Of a stretch of 64,000 nt of DNA, positions 1 through 9,093 are shown piece after piece. Source of the DNA: an uncultured Bacteroidia bacterium. Lineage in GTDB: Bacteria; Bacteroidota; Bacteroidia; Bacteroidales; UBA932. Below the pieces are notes generated by a model. It ran no database searches, was not told where the DNA came from, and saw only the letters and a list, made by a program, of their open reading frames with translations. Both the position numbers and the translations under genes were made by a program. Position 1 is the first letter of the stretch, and each line of letters begins with the position of its first letter. The stretch lies in the NCBI GenBank assembly GCA_902792815.1, contig CADBAY010000007.1, positions 41,744 to 105,743 of the forward strand, read 5' to 3'.

Positions 1-2
1 GA

Positions 3-1067
3 ATAGACACCGACATAGCCGGCAATAAGATTTCGCTGGTGGCATTCTACAACAAGACCATCGATTCGTATATGCTCCAGACCGATTACGAGCGTTTCAA
101 ATATACCTACACAAGCACTGCCGACGTGCAAGGCCTGCCCATTCCCGCAGGGGACAGGATCTATACCCTGAATCCTTCGACAGGTGTAGTAACGGTGAAC
201 GACAAAACCGGGACTCTCGCTCCCATCGATGCCACCAATTCCACCCGCAAGCAGTTTATCAGCAAGACCTTCGAGGATAACCAGCTGAGTCCGGTCACGC
301 GCTACGGACTCGAGTGGGTAGTGGAGTTCAAGGAAATCAAGCCCATCAATACTTCTATACGCGTTGACGGTAACTTCTATTCATACCGGTCTTACTTCAG
401 CAATATGGAGGCATACGGTCCCACCACCTCCACAGGAGCCGACGGCCAGCCGTTCAAGTATATAGGCTATTACTACGGCGGAGACGGCAATGCAAACGGC
501 AAAGAGAGCCGGACCGTCAATAATAACATCACCATTGTCACCCGTATCCCCAAGGTGAGGATGATTATTTCCATGAAGCTGGAGTCGAGCCTGCTGAAGT
601 ACTCCAGGAGCCTGAGCGACCGTCCCGACGGCATCCGTTCTTACTCCATCCCCAGCCGTGCAGAGTTCCTGAATATCGACGGCGCTCCCTCGATATATGA
701 CGGTGAGTCTTACGCTGCGCTCTTCCCCGACTATTTTGTGTCGTGGGACAATCCCGAGCCTCAGCCGTTCCTGGAAAAACTTAAGTGGGCCAAGGAAAAC
801 GATCCTGAAATGTACTCCGACCTTTCGAGGCTGGTGGTTACATCCAACTACCTGTATCAGTTCAGCAAAGATTACATCTCGCCGTATTTCAGCGCCAACT
901 TCAGCGTGACCAAGGAAATCGGCGACCTCGCCTCGCTGTCGTTCTACGCCAATAACTTTTTCAATAATATGGGGCAGGTCTGGAGTACAAAGACCAAGAC
1001 CTATAGCTCCGTCTCGCAATATATCCCGTCGTTTTATTATGGACTTACCCTTCGTTTGAAGTTTTAA
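3..1067 (+). CDS. TonB-dependent receptor, C-terminal part (5' end outside window)
   Basis: The reading frame is open from base 3 with no start codon, so this is the last 354 residues of a longer protein. It is rich in alternating aromatic and polar segments and ends in an aromatic-terminated strand (SFYYGLTLRLKF), the usual last strand of a TonB-dependent outer-membrane barrel. Such receptors import large ligands across the outer membrane using TonB energy. The next three genes follow at 7-20 bp spacing (DUF4876 lipoprotein, DUF6850 barrel, M16 protease), suggesting one operon. The plug domain and any SusC-type N-terminal domain lie outside the window, so the subfamily and ligand cannot be read. 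An internal GTG at 39 is not a credible start. Confidence 0.72.
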   Translation: MDTDIAGNKISLVAFYNKTIDSYMLQTDYERFKYTYTSTADVQGLPIPAGDRIYTLNPSTGVVTVNDKTGTLAPIDATNSTRKQFISKTFEDNQLSPVTRYGLEWVVEFKEIKPINTSIRVDGNFYSYRSYFSNMEAYGPTTSTGADGQPFKYIGYYYGGDGNANGKESRTVNNNITIVTRIPKVRMIISMKLESSLLKYSRSLSDRPDGIRSYSIPSRAEFLNIDGAPSIYDGESYAALFPDYFVSWDNPEPQPFLEKLKWAKENDPEMYSDLSRLVVTSNYLYQFSKDYISPYFSANFSVTKEIGDLASLSFYANNFFNNMGQVWSTKTKTYSSVSQYIPSFYYGLTLRLKF

Positions 1068-1087
1068 TTGTTACTAATATCAAAAGA

Positions 1088-2407
1088 ATGAAAAGCTTAA
1101 TCAAAATCTTCGCAGCCTCAGCTGCAGCTCTGCTGGCATTCGCTTGCCAGCCCAAGGTCCTCCCCGTAGAGATTTCCGTCCAACTCTTTTCGGACAATGA
1201 GGTACTCGCCCAGAACGGCGTAACAGTGTCACTTGCCGATGCCGCCGGTACTGCCACTTTCGAGGCTGTTACCGACGCTGCCGGTATTGCCAAGTTTACC
1301 GTGAACCCCGGCAGCTATACGGCAACAGCCACCTTCAAAAACGTTGAGAACGGCAAGAGAGTAGTATATAACGGCTCCAATACGGCCATTCTGGTAGCTG
1401 CCGGACCGGCCGAGGCACCTTTCAAGCTCGAACTCCAGAAAATCGAGTCCCAGCAGCTGATTATCAAGGAATTGTACAGCGGCGGCTGTATGAAGAACGA
1501 TAATTCAAGTGCTTATCAGAACGATAAGTATATAATCGTCTACAACAATTCGGAGTTTGAAGCCGATGCCTCCGACCTGGTCATAGGCATAGTTAATCCG
1601 TACAACGCAAACAGCTCCAATAGGTATTATTCCGGTGACAATCTGGTTTACGCCAACGAAAACTGGATTCCGGCCGGCGGTGGTATATATTGCTTCAAAA
1701 ATCCACTGACCATTCCCGCATACTCGCAGATCGTGATTGCAGTATTCGGCGCCATTGACCATACTGCTACCGTGAGCGCATCCGTCAATCTTGCAAATGC
1801 CGAATACTACTGGATGGCCAACACCGATATTCCCGGCTACACCATGGCCAAGTATGTTGCCGCGGACGTTATCCCTGCAAGCCATTATATGTCTGGCTAC
1901 CAGATCAACATGGGCACTGCATGGGTGCTTTCCAATACATCTCCCGCCCTGTTCATTGGCAAGATGGACGCAGCTTCGCTCAAGGCTCTCTGCACCAATA
2001 CCGACGCATTTGACGAGACCGCCGGTACAGGCAATATCAACTGGGCCGCCAAGTTCCCCAAGGCAAATGTAGTCGGTGCTATCGAGGTGTTCGGTGCGGC
2101 TACGCTGGATGCTAGCCACTATCGTTTCCCCTCCGATATCAATACCGGATACGCAAAGCTGACCAACCAGAAGGGTTACTCTCTTTACCGCAATGTCGAT
2201 AAGGAAGCTACCGAGGCCCTGCCCGAGAATGCAGGTAAACTGGTGTACAATTATGCCCTGGGTACCCAGGATGTAGATGGCAGCACCGACCCTTCGGGCA
2301 TCGATGCCGAAGCATCCATTGCTGCAGGAGCGCATATCGTCTATCTGCAGACCAACGACTCCAGTAAGGATTTCCACCAGAGGAAGCTTGCATCACTGAA
2401 GAAATAA
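1088..2407 (+). CDS. DUF4876 domain-containing lipoprotein
   Basis: A 439-residue protein with a lipoprotein signal (MKSLIKIFAASAAALLAFAC, Cys20), so probably anchored in the outer membrane. Residues about 25-120 resemble a carboxypeptidase-regulatory-like or Ig-like beta domain (GVTVSLADAAG, PGSYTATATF). The remainder matches my knowledge of DUF4876, with the typical LIIKELYSGGC entry and a late GYSLYRN motif. It lies 20 bp after the TonB receptor and 6 bp before the DUF6850 barrel. By position it may be the surface partner of the receptor, as SusD-type proteins are for SusC, but that role is inferred. No enzyme motif is visible. Confidence 0.82.
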   Translation: MKSLIKIFAASAAALLAFACQPKVLPVEISVQLFSDNEVLAQNGVTVSLADAAGTATFEAVTDAAGIAKFTVNPGSYTATATFKNVENGKRVVYNGSNTAILVAAGPAEAPFKLELQKIESQQLIIKELYSGGCMKNDNSSAYQNDKYIIVYNNSEFEADASDLVIGIVNPYNANSSNRYYSGDNLVYANENWIPAGGGIYCFKNPLTIPAYSQIVIAVFGAIDHTATVSASVNLANAEYYWMANTDIPGYTMAKYVAADVIPASHYMSGYQINMGTAWVLSNTSPALFIGKMDAASLKALCTNTDAFDETAGTGNINWAAKFPKANVVGAIEVFGAATLDASHYRFPSDINTGYAKLTNQKGYSLYRNVDKEATEALPENAGKLVYNYALGTQDVDGSTDPSGIDAEASIAAGAHIVYLQTNDSSKDFHQRKLASLKK

Positions 2408-2413
2408 TCTTTA

Positions 2414-3997
2414 ATGAGACTCCGTAACATACTGGCATCCATCTGCTTCCTGGCCGTTGCCCTGCAGGCGCACGGCCAGGAGGCGGAGCGGAGCCGTGAT
2501 TTTCGTTTCCGTACCGGCACCGACCCTGTCTTCTTCCTTTCCAATCCTGCCGCGTTAGCCGCTTTTCAGGGGCATATATCAATTGCGGAAATAGAATTGC
2601 GTAAAGATAACGGGGCTCTGTGCGGTCTGTCGGAATCGCCCGACGGTTTCAAGGGCGGCGCCGTGACGGAGTCGTATATCAGCGTCTCCGACCGCATCAG
2701 TTTCCACGGCAAGTTGGGTTGGTCTTATTTCTCGGGTGATAGGATGGGTTCGCAGATTCTTATGGACCCCGGGTTCAATCCTGTCAATTATCTGGAAAGC
2801 ACTTCTGCCACGGTGGGGCGCCGGAACAAAGAAACCTACTCCTTGCTGGGAGCCCTTTCGTACAAGTTCAGCGACCGCTGGGCGGCCGGCTGCAGCATCG
2901 ATTATGTGTCCTCAGACCAGACCAAGGTCAAGGATCCCCGCTTTACCAGCATCTGGATGGATATGTCGATCAAGGCGGGTGCGACCTTCAGGCCGTCCGA
3001 ACGCTTGCTCCTTGGCTTTGCGGCAGTGTACCGCAGCACGCTCGAACAAGTGAGGGGCGGTATTTACGGTACCACCGACAAGCAGTATTTCACCTATACC
3101 GACAAAGGCGCATTTTATGGTACCCTCGCTGAGCTGCAGGGCGATATGAGCTACCTTTCGGTATCTAATTACAGACCCATGAAGAACGACTTTTACGGTC
3201 TGTCGCTCGAGCTTGCCGGCAGCAAGTTCAGCAACGAGCTTGAGGCTCTGTACCGTACGGGATACTGGGGCAAGAAGTCGTCGAGCACCCCCACTTTCTT
3301 TGAATTCTCGGGTATCAGGGCTGCATATCATGGCAAGTTCCTGTCCCGTAAGGCTGAGGATATCCACCGCTTCAGCGTGGATGTCAATTACGATCTTCTG
3401 GGCAACAACGAAAACATTTTCAAATACGTAACTCCGGTGGGGCAGAATACCCGTGTAGAGTATACCGGCTCCAACCACATCCTCGACAGCCACCAGGCTT
3501 CGCTTGACCTAGGCTATGTTTATTATAAAGATACGGGCGCTTTCCTGCCCGCATTCTCTGCCGGTGGCGACATCAACGGAAGTGCATCTCTCAAGAACGT
3601 AGTGTTGTATCCCTACTATCGTAACTCCAACCTCTTTACCGTGTCGGCAGACGCCTTTGCCCGCAAGAACATCTTCAAGGGCAAGTCGGTCTTCTCTCTC
3701 GGCCTGAACGCGCTTTTCCGTATGGGGTTCGGTGATCCCAAGCAGGACGGCTCTTACGCCACCACATCGGGCTCCAACCTTATAAGCTTTGACGATTATC
3801 TTTACCGCCAATTCGAGTTCGATACCGCTCCTGCGGCCGGTGCGGGGCTGGAATTCGCTTATACTTACGTCATCTCCGAGCGTATAGCTCCCTACATCAA
3901 GCTCTCCGACAGTTTCAGCACCCTTCTTACGGCTCCCCAGTATCTTGAGGGCCGTATCCGCAATGTAGCGCTGATAACTCTCGGATGCAATTTCTAA
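2414..3997 (+). CDS. DUF6850-type outer-membrane beta-barrel protein
   Basis: A 527-residue protein with a cleavable signal (RLRNILASICFLAVALQAHG then QEAER). The body consists of repeated amphipathic strands (FKGGAVTESYISVSDRISF, KLGWSYFSGD) and ends with an aromatic residue (VALITLGCNF), as outer-membrane barrels do. The length and its place after a DUF4876 gene fit the DUF6850 family. It is 6 bp after the DUF4876 gene and 7 bp before the M16 protease. Its role is unknown; it may be a second pore or assembly partner of the receptor. Family assignment is from memory of the family and the neighbourhood. Confidence 0.72.
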   Translation: MRLRNILASICFLAVALQAHGQEAERSRDFRFRTGTDPVFFLSNPAALAAFQGHISIAEIELRKDNGALCGLSESPDGFKGGAVTESYISVSDRISFHGKLGWSYFSGDRMGSQILMDPGFNPVNYLESTSATVGRRNKETYSLLGALSYKFSDRWAAGCSIDYVSSDQTKVKDPRFTSIWMDMSIKAGATFRPSERLLLGFAAVYRSTLEQVRGGIYGTTDKQYFTYTDKGAFYGTLAELQGDMSYLSVSNYRPMKNDFYGLSLELAGSKFSNELEALYRTGYWGKKSSSTPTFFEFSGIRAAYHGKFLSRKAEDIHRFSVDVNYDLLGNNENIFKYVTPVGQNTRVEYTGSNHILDSHQASLDLGYVYYKDTGAFLPAFSAGGDINGSASLKNVVLYPYYRNSNLFTVSADAFARKNIFKGKSVFSLGLNALFRMGFGDPKQDGSYATTSGSNLISFDDYLYRQFEFDTAPAAGAGLEFAYTYVISERIAPYIKLSDSFSTLLTAPQYLEGRIRNVALITLGCNF

Positions 3998-4004
3998 ACA
4001 ACTT

Positions 4005-6815
4005 ATGAAGCGACTTGTGTGCCTTCTGTCCGCCGTTGTGCTTTCAGCAGCGGCGGCCCTTGCCCAGCCCATCGCCCCTGACCCTGCATTCAGGGTGGGA
4101 CGCCTGGACAACGGAATGACCTACTATCTCTATCACAATGAGAACCCTCCGGGATGCGCGGAGTTCTATATCGCCCATCACGTGGGAGCCCTGCAGGAAG
4201 AAGACAACCAGAACGGGCTCGCCCATTTCCTGGAGCACATGGCATTCAACGGCACCAAGCACTATCCCGGCAAGGGCCTGCTCGAGTTCCTGGCCAAAGA
4301 CGGAGTACGCTTCGGATACAATGTAAATGCCTATACTTCCAGGAACGAGACGGTGTACAATATATCCGCAGTGCCTCTGGTGCGCGATTCTTTCATCGAT
4401 TCGGTGCTGCTGATCCTGCACGACTGGTCTTGCGACATTTCCTGCGAGCAGCAGGCCCTCGACGACGAGAGAGGTGTGATAAGCGAGGAGTGGCGCTTGC
4501 GCGACGAACCCCGCTACCACATGATGATGCTCCAGAACGGGCTCATCTACAAGGGCTCCAAGCAGCCGGAACGTACCGTGATCGGTACCCTGGAGGTCAT
4601 TAACGGCTTCAAGCGCGAGGAGATACTGGATTTCTACCACAAGTGGTACCGCCCTGACCTGCAGGCGATTATAGTGGTGGGAGACTTTGACGTGGACTAT
4701 ATGGAGGGCAAGGTGCGCAAGGCCTTCTCCGACATCCCGAAGGTGCAGAATCCTACTCCCAAGGAGCGCTATTTCCCGCCGAGGCTTGAAGAGCCCCTTT
4801 TTGAGGATATGACAGATAACCGCGTGCGCTTCAACGCCCTCAAGATTATCTACAAACAGCCATATCCCGACCTTCAGGGGCGTATCGACGAGAGCTATAT
4901 CAAAGACTGGTTCTGCCGCCAGATAGTTTCCGCGGCCCTTGCAGACAGGCTCAAGAAGGCCGCTCAGGAGAAGTCATCCCCGGCACGGAGCGCCGTTCTC
5001 GTGACCAGCGAATATGAACCTGATTTCTTCATTTCGCTCTTTACAGTCACGCCCAAGAACAAGAACCTGCTTGCCAAGAGCTTGGAATTTACCCACAGGG
5101 AGATAAACCGCATGGTGCGCTTCGGGCTGAGTCCTTCAGAATTCGAGGTCGCCAAGCTTTCGTCGGCACAGCGGTACAGGCTTGACCGCACCGTAAGCCG
5201 CGAGGAGGTCAAGAGTGAAGACTTAGTCCGCTCCGCCCTCCAGCACTTCCTGAACAACCATCCGCTGGTGACACCGGTAGAGCTCATGGACATTCAGAAG
5301 CGCATACTCGCCGGCATAAGCTACGAAGACATCAAGCCGTATCCGGCCATGATGTTTTCCGAGAGCGAGGTTATTTATTCTACCTGCTACAATCCTGAGG
5401 AGGAGCCAGGTATAGCACCTTCCGCCGAGCAGATGAAGGCTATACTCGCCGCGGTCGATGCTGAGGAACTGGAGCCGGGATTCCTTGAATACAAGGGTGT
5501 TGACATGGCGGTCAACCTGCCGTCCGGCAGCATAGTAAAGCGTTCCAAGGTTAAGGATTATGAGGAGTGGACCCTTTCGAACGGCGTGAAGGTGTACTAC
5601 CGCCAGGCTCCAGCTGTCACCTCCAACGACCATCTGGTCATGCACTGGCGCTTCGGCACCGGGTTCAGGAGCTATCCCGAAGATAAAGTTACCCCCTCAC
5701 GTATCGCCTGCTCGTGGCTGCAGCGCAGCTTGGGCTTCAGGGATATTGAGCGCAGCGACTTCAAGGGACATCCCGAGCTCGGAGGCATAAGCTCTTTGAT
5801 ATCTTCCGGCCATATGGCGGCGAGCCTGGAATTCCTCGCAGGCGCTGGCAGGCAGGAAGATGCCTTCCGCATGGCCTGCCTGCTCCTTACAGAGCCCTAT
5901 TTCGGCACTGAACAGATGCTCGAGCAGTACAAAGAGAACACCCTCAAGAGCCTCTCGCGCCAGAAGAGTAAGCGTCTTCTATTTGAAGAAAAGTGCCTGA
6001 AGCAGGTAAACGGCGACCATCCTTGGCAGCAGGTTATCGATTCCGCAGCCGTGCAGGCTGTGAATATGGATCTGGTAAAGGAAGTGTACAAGCGTCTTTA
6101 TACCGATTTCGGCTCACTTAAGCTGTTCATTACCAGCGATCTTGACCGCTCCGAGATAGAGACGCTGGTGTGCCGGTATGCGGCTGGCCTGACGGGCGAG
6201 TATGGCTATGCAAAAGCCCGCACTGCTTACCCTCGTCCGGTTCTCAAGGGGTATAACCTCATACGCGAGCAGAACGAGCCGCAGTCGGAGCCGCTGACGG
6301 TCATTAACTATCACTTCGTCAAGGATATCAAAGCCACTACCCGCAATCTGGTTACGGACCAGCTGCTGGACTACATAATGTCCGCCCGATACAACAATCT
6401 GATCCGCGAGGAGCGCGGAGGTACCTACCACGTCGGCTTCGGTTCCTCGATTCCCGACAATCCGGCCCTGCCCTGGCAAGGAGAAGTGGACTTCCAGACC
6501 CGTCCGGAGATGGAAACCATGCTGCTAGGTGATGTAAAGGCGGTGATGGACGATATGTGCAGCAAAGGCCCTACCGCGCAGGAAATGGAACTGGCCTGCA
6601 AATATCTTGCAAAGCGCCACGGCGAGGTGGAGAAGAGAGTGTCGCAGTCGCTTCGCCTGCAGCATCGAAGGCTGATGGAAACGGTTCTTTACGGAAGGGA
6701 GTACGGTTATGACTATCAGGCGGTTCTCTCGTCCATTAAACCCTCTCACGTGCGTTCCCTGGCCCGGAAACTGCGTTCCGGAGCCACTATAGTGGAAGTC
6801 TATACAGAGAACTAA
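4005..6815 (+). CDS. M16-family zinc protease, periplasmic
   Basis: A 936-residue protein with a signal peptide (cleavage near LAQPIAPDP). The inverted zinc motif HxxEH is His74-Phe-Leu-Glu77-His78 (HFLEHMAFNG). The distal acidic ligand is expected in the ERGVISEEW segment about 75 residues later. Two halves follow, as in single-chain M16 proteases: a catalytic N half and a C half starting near 'EEWTLSNGVKVYYRQ' that lacks the zinc motif and carries the substrate-binding type sequence REERGGTYHVGF. M16 enzymes degrade peptides in an enclosed chamber. At the end of the TonB/DUF4876/DUF6850 operon, it plausibly processes an imported peptide. Its stop overlaps that of the convergent DUF4837 gene. 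Confidence 0.95.
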   Translation: MKRLVCLLSAVVLSAAAALAQPIAPDPAFRVGRLDNGMTYYLYHNENPPGCAEFYIAHHVGALQEEDNQNGLAHFLEHMAFNGTKHYPGKGLLEFLAKDGVRFGYNVNAYTSRNETVYNISAVPLVRDSFIDSVLLILHDWSCDISCEQQALDDERGVISEEWRLRDEPRYHMMMLQNGLIYKGSKQPERTVIGTLEVINGFKREEILDFYHKWYRPDLQAIIVVGDFDVDYMEGKVRKAFSDIPKVQNPTPKERYFPPRLEEPLFEDMTDNRVRFNALKIIYKQPYPDLQGRIDESYIKDWFCRQIVSAALADRLKKAAQEKSSPARSAVLVTSEYEPDFFISLFTVTPKNKNLLAKSLEFTHREINRMVRFGLSPSEFEVAKLSSAQRYRLDRTVSREEVKSEDLVRSALQHFLNNHPLVTPVELMDIQKRILAGISYEDIKPYPAMMFSESEVIYSTCYNPEEEPGIAPSAEQMKAILAAVDAEELEPGFLEYKGVDMAVNLPSGSIVKRSKVKDYEEWTLSNGVKVYYRQAPAVTSNDHLVMHWRFGTGFRSYPEDKVTPSRIACSWLQRSLGFRDIERSDFKGHPELGGISSLISSGHMAASLEFLAGAGRQEDAFRMACLLLTEPYFGTEQMLEQYKENTLKSLSRQKSKRLLFEEKCLKQVNGDHPWQQVIDSAAVQAVNMDLVKEVYKRLYTDFGSLKLFITSDLDRSEIETLVCRYAAGLTGEYGYAKARTAYPRPVLKGYNLIREQNEPQSEPLTVINYHFVKDIKATTRNLVTDQLLDYIMSARYNNLIREERGGTYHVGFGSSIPDNPALPWQGEVDFQTRPEMETMLLGDVKAVMDDMCSKGPTAQEMELACKYLAKRHGEVEKRVSQSLRLQHRRLMETVLYGREYGYDYQAVLSSIKPSHVRSLARKLRSGATIVEVYTEN

Positions 6816-7789
6816 TCTTTAGCCCACTCCCAGGAGAAGAGGATCGATTCTACCTGGCGCAGATACTGGCGTTTGTCGTACCTTGGAGCGTACACAAACG
6901 CCTCTGCGCATATTATACTGTCTCCGTCGGGCGAGTAGAACGAATGCGACACGAACGGGCCGCCCATATAGTCGTTCTCCACTTCCCAGAGGCCCCGCAC
7001 TTGCGCAAAATCGCGTCCGCGGAAGCGTATGAACTCCAGGCTTGGCGGCATAAAGGTGCCGGTGGTCATCCAGGTATTCTCGAACATTCCGGGCACATTG
7101 TCTTTGAGAACGGTGTTGCGCTTGTCGATTATCTTGCTGAGAGTAAGGTCGTTGCTGCCGACAGGGTATTTGTAGATGAAGATACCCTGCATGGTGTATT
7201 GCTTTTCGTCGGCTATCCAGCCGAAGTCGGAGGTGAGTTTCTTGATCTTGTATCCCATGGGGAAATGAGGGGAGCCTCCGAATACCTCGGCTACTTTGGG
7301 CGCGATTTCCTTTTGCTCATAGCGTATGGAGTTGCGGATAACCCTGTCCCTCTCAGCCTGCTCGATGAAGCCCACTATCTTTGTTCCATTTTCATCCAGC
7401 AGCTCCGCCGCCTTGTCGGAAGTGGGGGAGTTGACCTGGACCATGCACTGGGGCGACGCCCATACATCGGAGCGATAGCGCACTGCTGCACTGTCACCTT
7501 GGGGGTTGATGTTGAAATACAATATATTGCGGTGCACCTTGAAGAGGTCGCCGAAGCCTCCCGGCGGAACGTTCACCAGCGAATAGAGAGGTTCGCGCTG
7601 TGCCAGGTAGGGGCAGTCGCAGGCAAGCAGTTCACGGACCTTGGTGCCCAGGTTGCCTTCCCAGTCGGCCTTGTCGATGACTACTATAATCTCGCCTGCC
7701 TTGCCGCTCACGTTGGGCAGCAGGGCCTTTGTGCTCTTGCAGGAGACGAGTGCCGCAAAGGCGGCGAACAGCAATAATATCTTTTTCAT
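6812..7789 (-). CDS. DUF4837 family lipoprotein
   Basis: A 325-residue protein with a lipobox (MKKILLLFAAFAALVSC, Cys17). The body matches the Bacteroidota DUF4837 family (LPNVSGKAGEIIVVIDKADW near the start, repeated Trp and acidic strands, C-terminal RQYLRQVESILFSWEW). The function of the family is unknown. It starts 2 bp after the rseP stop and ends the reverse operon small membrane protein-dxr-rseP-DUF4837, so it may be linked to envelope stress or to RseP substrates; that link is only positional. It converges with the M16 gene. Confidence 0.83.
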   Translation of the reverse strand: MKKILLLFAAFAALVSCKSTKALLPNVSGKAGEIIVVIDKADWEGNLGTKVRELLACDCPYLAQREPLYSLVNVPPGGFGDLFKVHRNILYFNINPQGDSAAVRYRSDVWASPQCMVQVNSPTSDKAAELLDENGTKIVGFIEQAERDRVIRNSIRYEQKEIAPKVAEVFGGSPHFPMGYKIKKLTSDFGWIADEKQYTMQGIFIYKYPVGSNDLTLSKIIDKRNTVLKDNVPGMFENTWMTTGTFMPPSLEFIRFRGRDFAQVRGLWEVENDYMGGPFVSHSFYSPDGDSIICAEAFVYAPRYDKRQYLRQVESILFSWEWAKD

Positions 7790-7791
7790 AA

Positions 7792-9093
7792 CTAATGGAT
7801 TAATCGTGCAATGTCGTTCCCGAACGCCAGTAACATCAGGCCCAGCAGCAGAATCATTCCTATGATCTGCGTAATGACGAGGAACCGGTCGCTTGGCTTG
7901 CGGCGGGTTATCATCTCATAGAGGGTGAACAGTATATGGCCGCCGTCGAGTGCGGGAATTGGCAGCAAGTTCATTACTCCCAGCATGATGGAGAGCAGCG
8001 CGAGGATGTTCAGGAAACGGTACCAGTCCCAAGTTGAAGGGAATACCTGCCCGATGGCGATAAAGCTGCCCACCGACTTGTACGCTCCGGTGGACGGCCT
8101 TGCCAGAAGGCCCAGGTCGCGGACATATCCACTTATAGTCTCACCTGTGAGGCGCACTCCTGCGGGAACTGCCTCCAGGGCGTTGTAGTATCGCCTTTCG
8201 ATTTGCGGAAGCTGCAGGTAAACGCCTATGCGTCCGAGCGAATCGACCTTTACCGGCACCGCCAGAGTGTCTGTTCCGCGCAGGGCGAGCGCCTCCACCG
8301 TCGAGCCGGCGCAGGAAGCGAGCACCTCGCGCGCATCTTGAATGAACGACACGCTCTGGCCGTTGAAAGAAAACACCCTATCGCCCGATTGCAGTCCGCA
8401 AAGGGCGTTGCCCGATTCCGTGCTGAGCGAATCGACCACGAACGGCACCGCCAGGTCGAACATGCCTTCGCTTGTGAGCACCTTGCTGATGTATGATTGG
8501 TCGATGTACAGATCAAGCGTGTCGGAGCCGCGCAGGAGCCTGGCGTTGCGGACGTCGCGGCGTGCAAGGTCGGCCTGCAGCATGCCGAAGTTCTCGGGCT
8601 CATATCCGTCGAAACTGATAATATGGTCGCCGAGGCGGAATCCCATCTCGCTGGCCAGCTCGTTGGGTGCTATCTGTGCGTCTTTGTTGCTGATGAACAC
8701 CTCACCCCAGATGCCTGCTATGAGGCAGTACATAAGGATGGCGAAAATGAAGTTGTTCAGCACTCCTCCGGCCATGACCAAAAGCCGCTGCCAGGCAGGC
8801 TTGGTGCGGAATTCCCAGCTCTGCGGCTCCCGCTTGAGCTGCTCCAGGTCCATAGACTCGTCCACCATTCCGGCAATCTTGCAATAGCCGCCGAAAGGTA
8901 TCCAGCCTATGCCGAACTCGGTCTCTCCCCAGTGCCAGCGTGCCAGCGCCTTGCCACCTGCGTCGAAGAACAGATAAAACTTCTCGACCCGGATTCCAAA
9001 AATCCGGGCCCACATGAAATGTCCCAGCTCGTGCACTATGATGAGCAGCGAGAGGGCGAGTATTACCTGAAGGGTTTTAACTAATGCAACCAT
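7792..9093 (-). CDS. rseP: RIP metalloprotease RseP (site-2 protease)
   Basis: A 433-residue inner-membrane protease. The zinc motif HExxH is His21-Glu22-Leu-Gly-His25 in the first membrane helix (IIVHELGHFMWARIFG). The second conserved motif is NLLPIPALDGGHILF near residue 378, supplying the Asp ligand. One or more PDZ-like regions lie between (GFRLGDHIISFDG; GLQSGDRVFSFNG). The family cleaves membrane-spanning anti-sigma factors and signal-peptide remnants. The GTP or ATP start choices are narrowed by the motif being only 20 residues from the N-terminus. It overlaps the end of dxr by 17 bp, as often seen for dxr-rseP neighbours. Confidence 0.95.
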   Translation of the reverse strand: MVALVKTLQVILALSLLIIVHELGHFMWARIFGIRVEKFYLFFDAGGKALARWHWGETEFGIGWIPFGGYCKIAGMVDESMDLEQLKREPQSWEFRTKPAWQRLLVMAGGVLNNFIFAILMYCLIAGIWGEVFISNKDAQIAPNELASEMGFRLGDHIISFDGYEPENFGMLQADLARRDVRNARLLRGSDTLDLYIDQSYISKVLTSEGMFDLAVPFVVDSLSTESGNALCGLQSGDRVFSFNGQSVSFIQDAREVLASCAGSTVEALALRGTDTLAVPVKVDSLGRIGVYLQLPQIERRYYNALEAVPAGVRLTGETISGYVRDLGLLARPSTGAYKSVGSFIAIGQVFPSTWDWYRFLNILALLSIMLGVMNLLPIPALDGGHILFTLYEMITRRKPSDRFLVITQIIGMILLLGLMLLAFGNDIARLIH

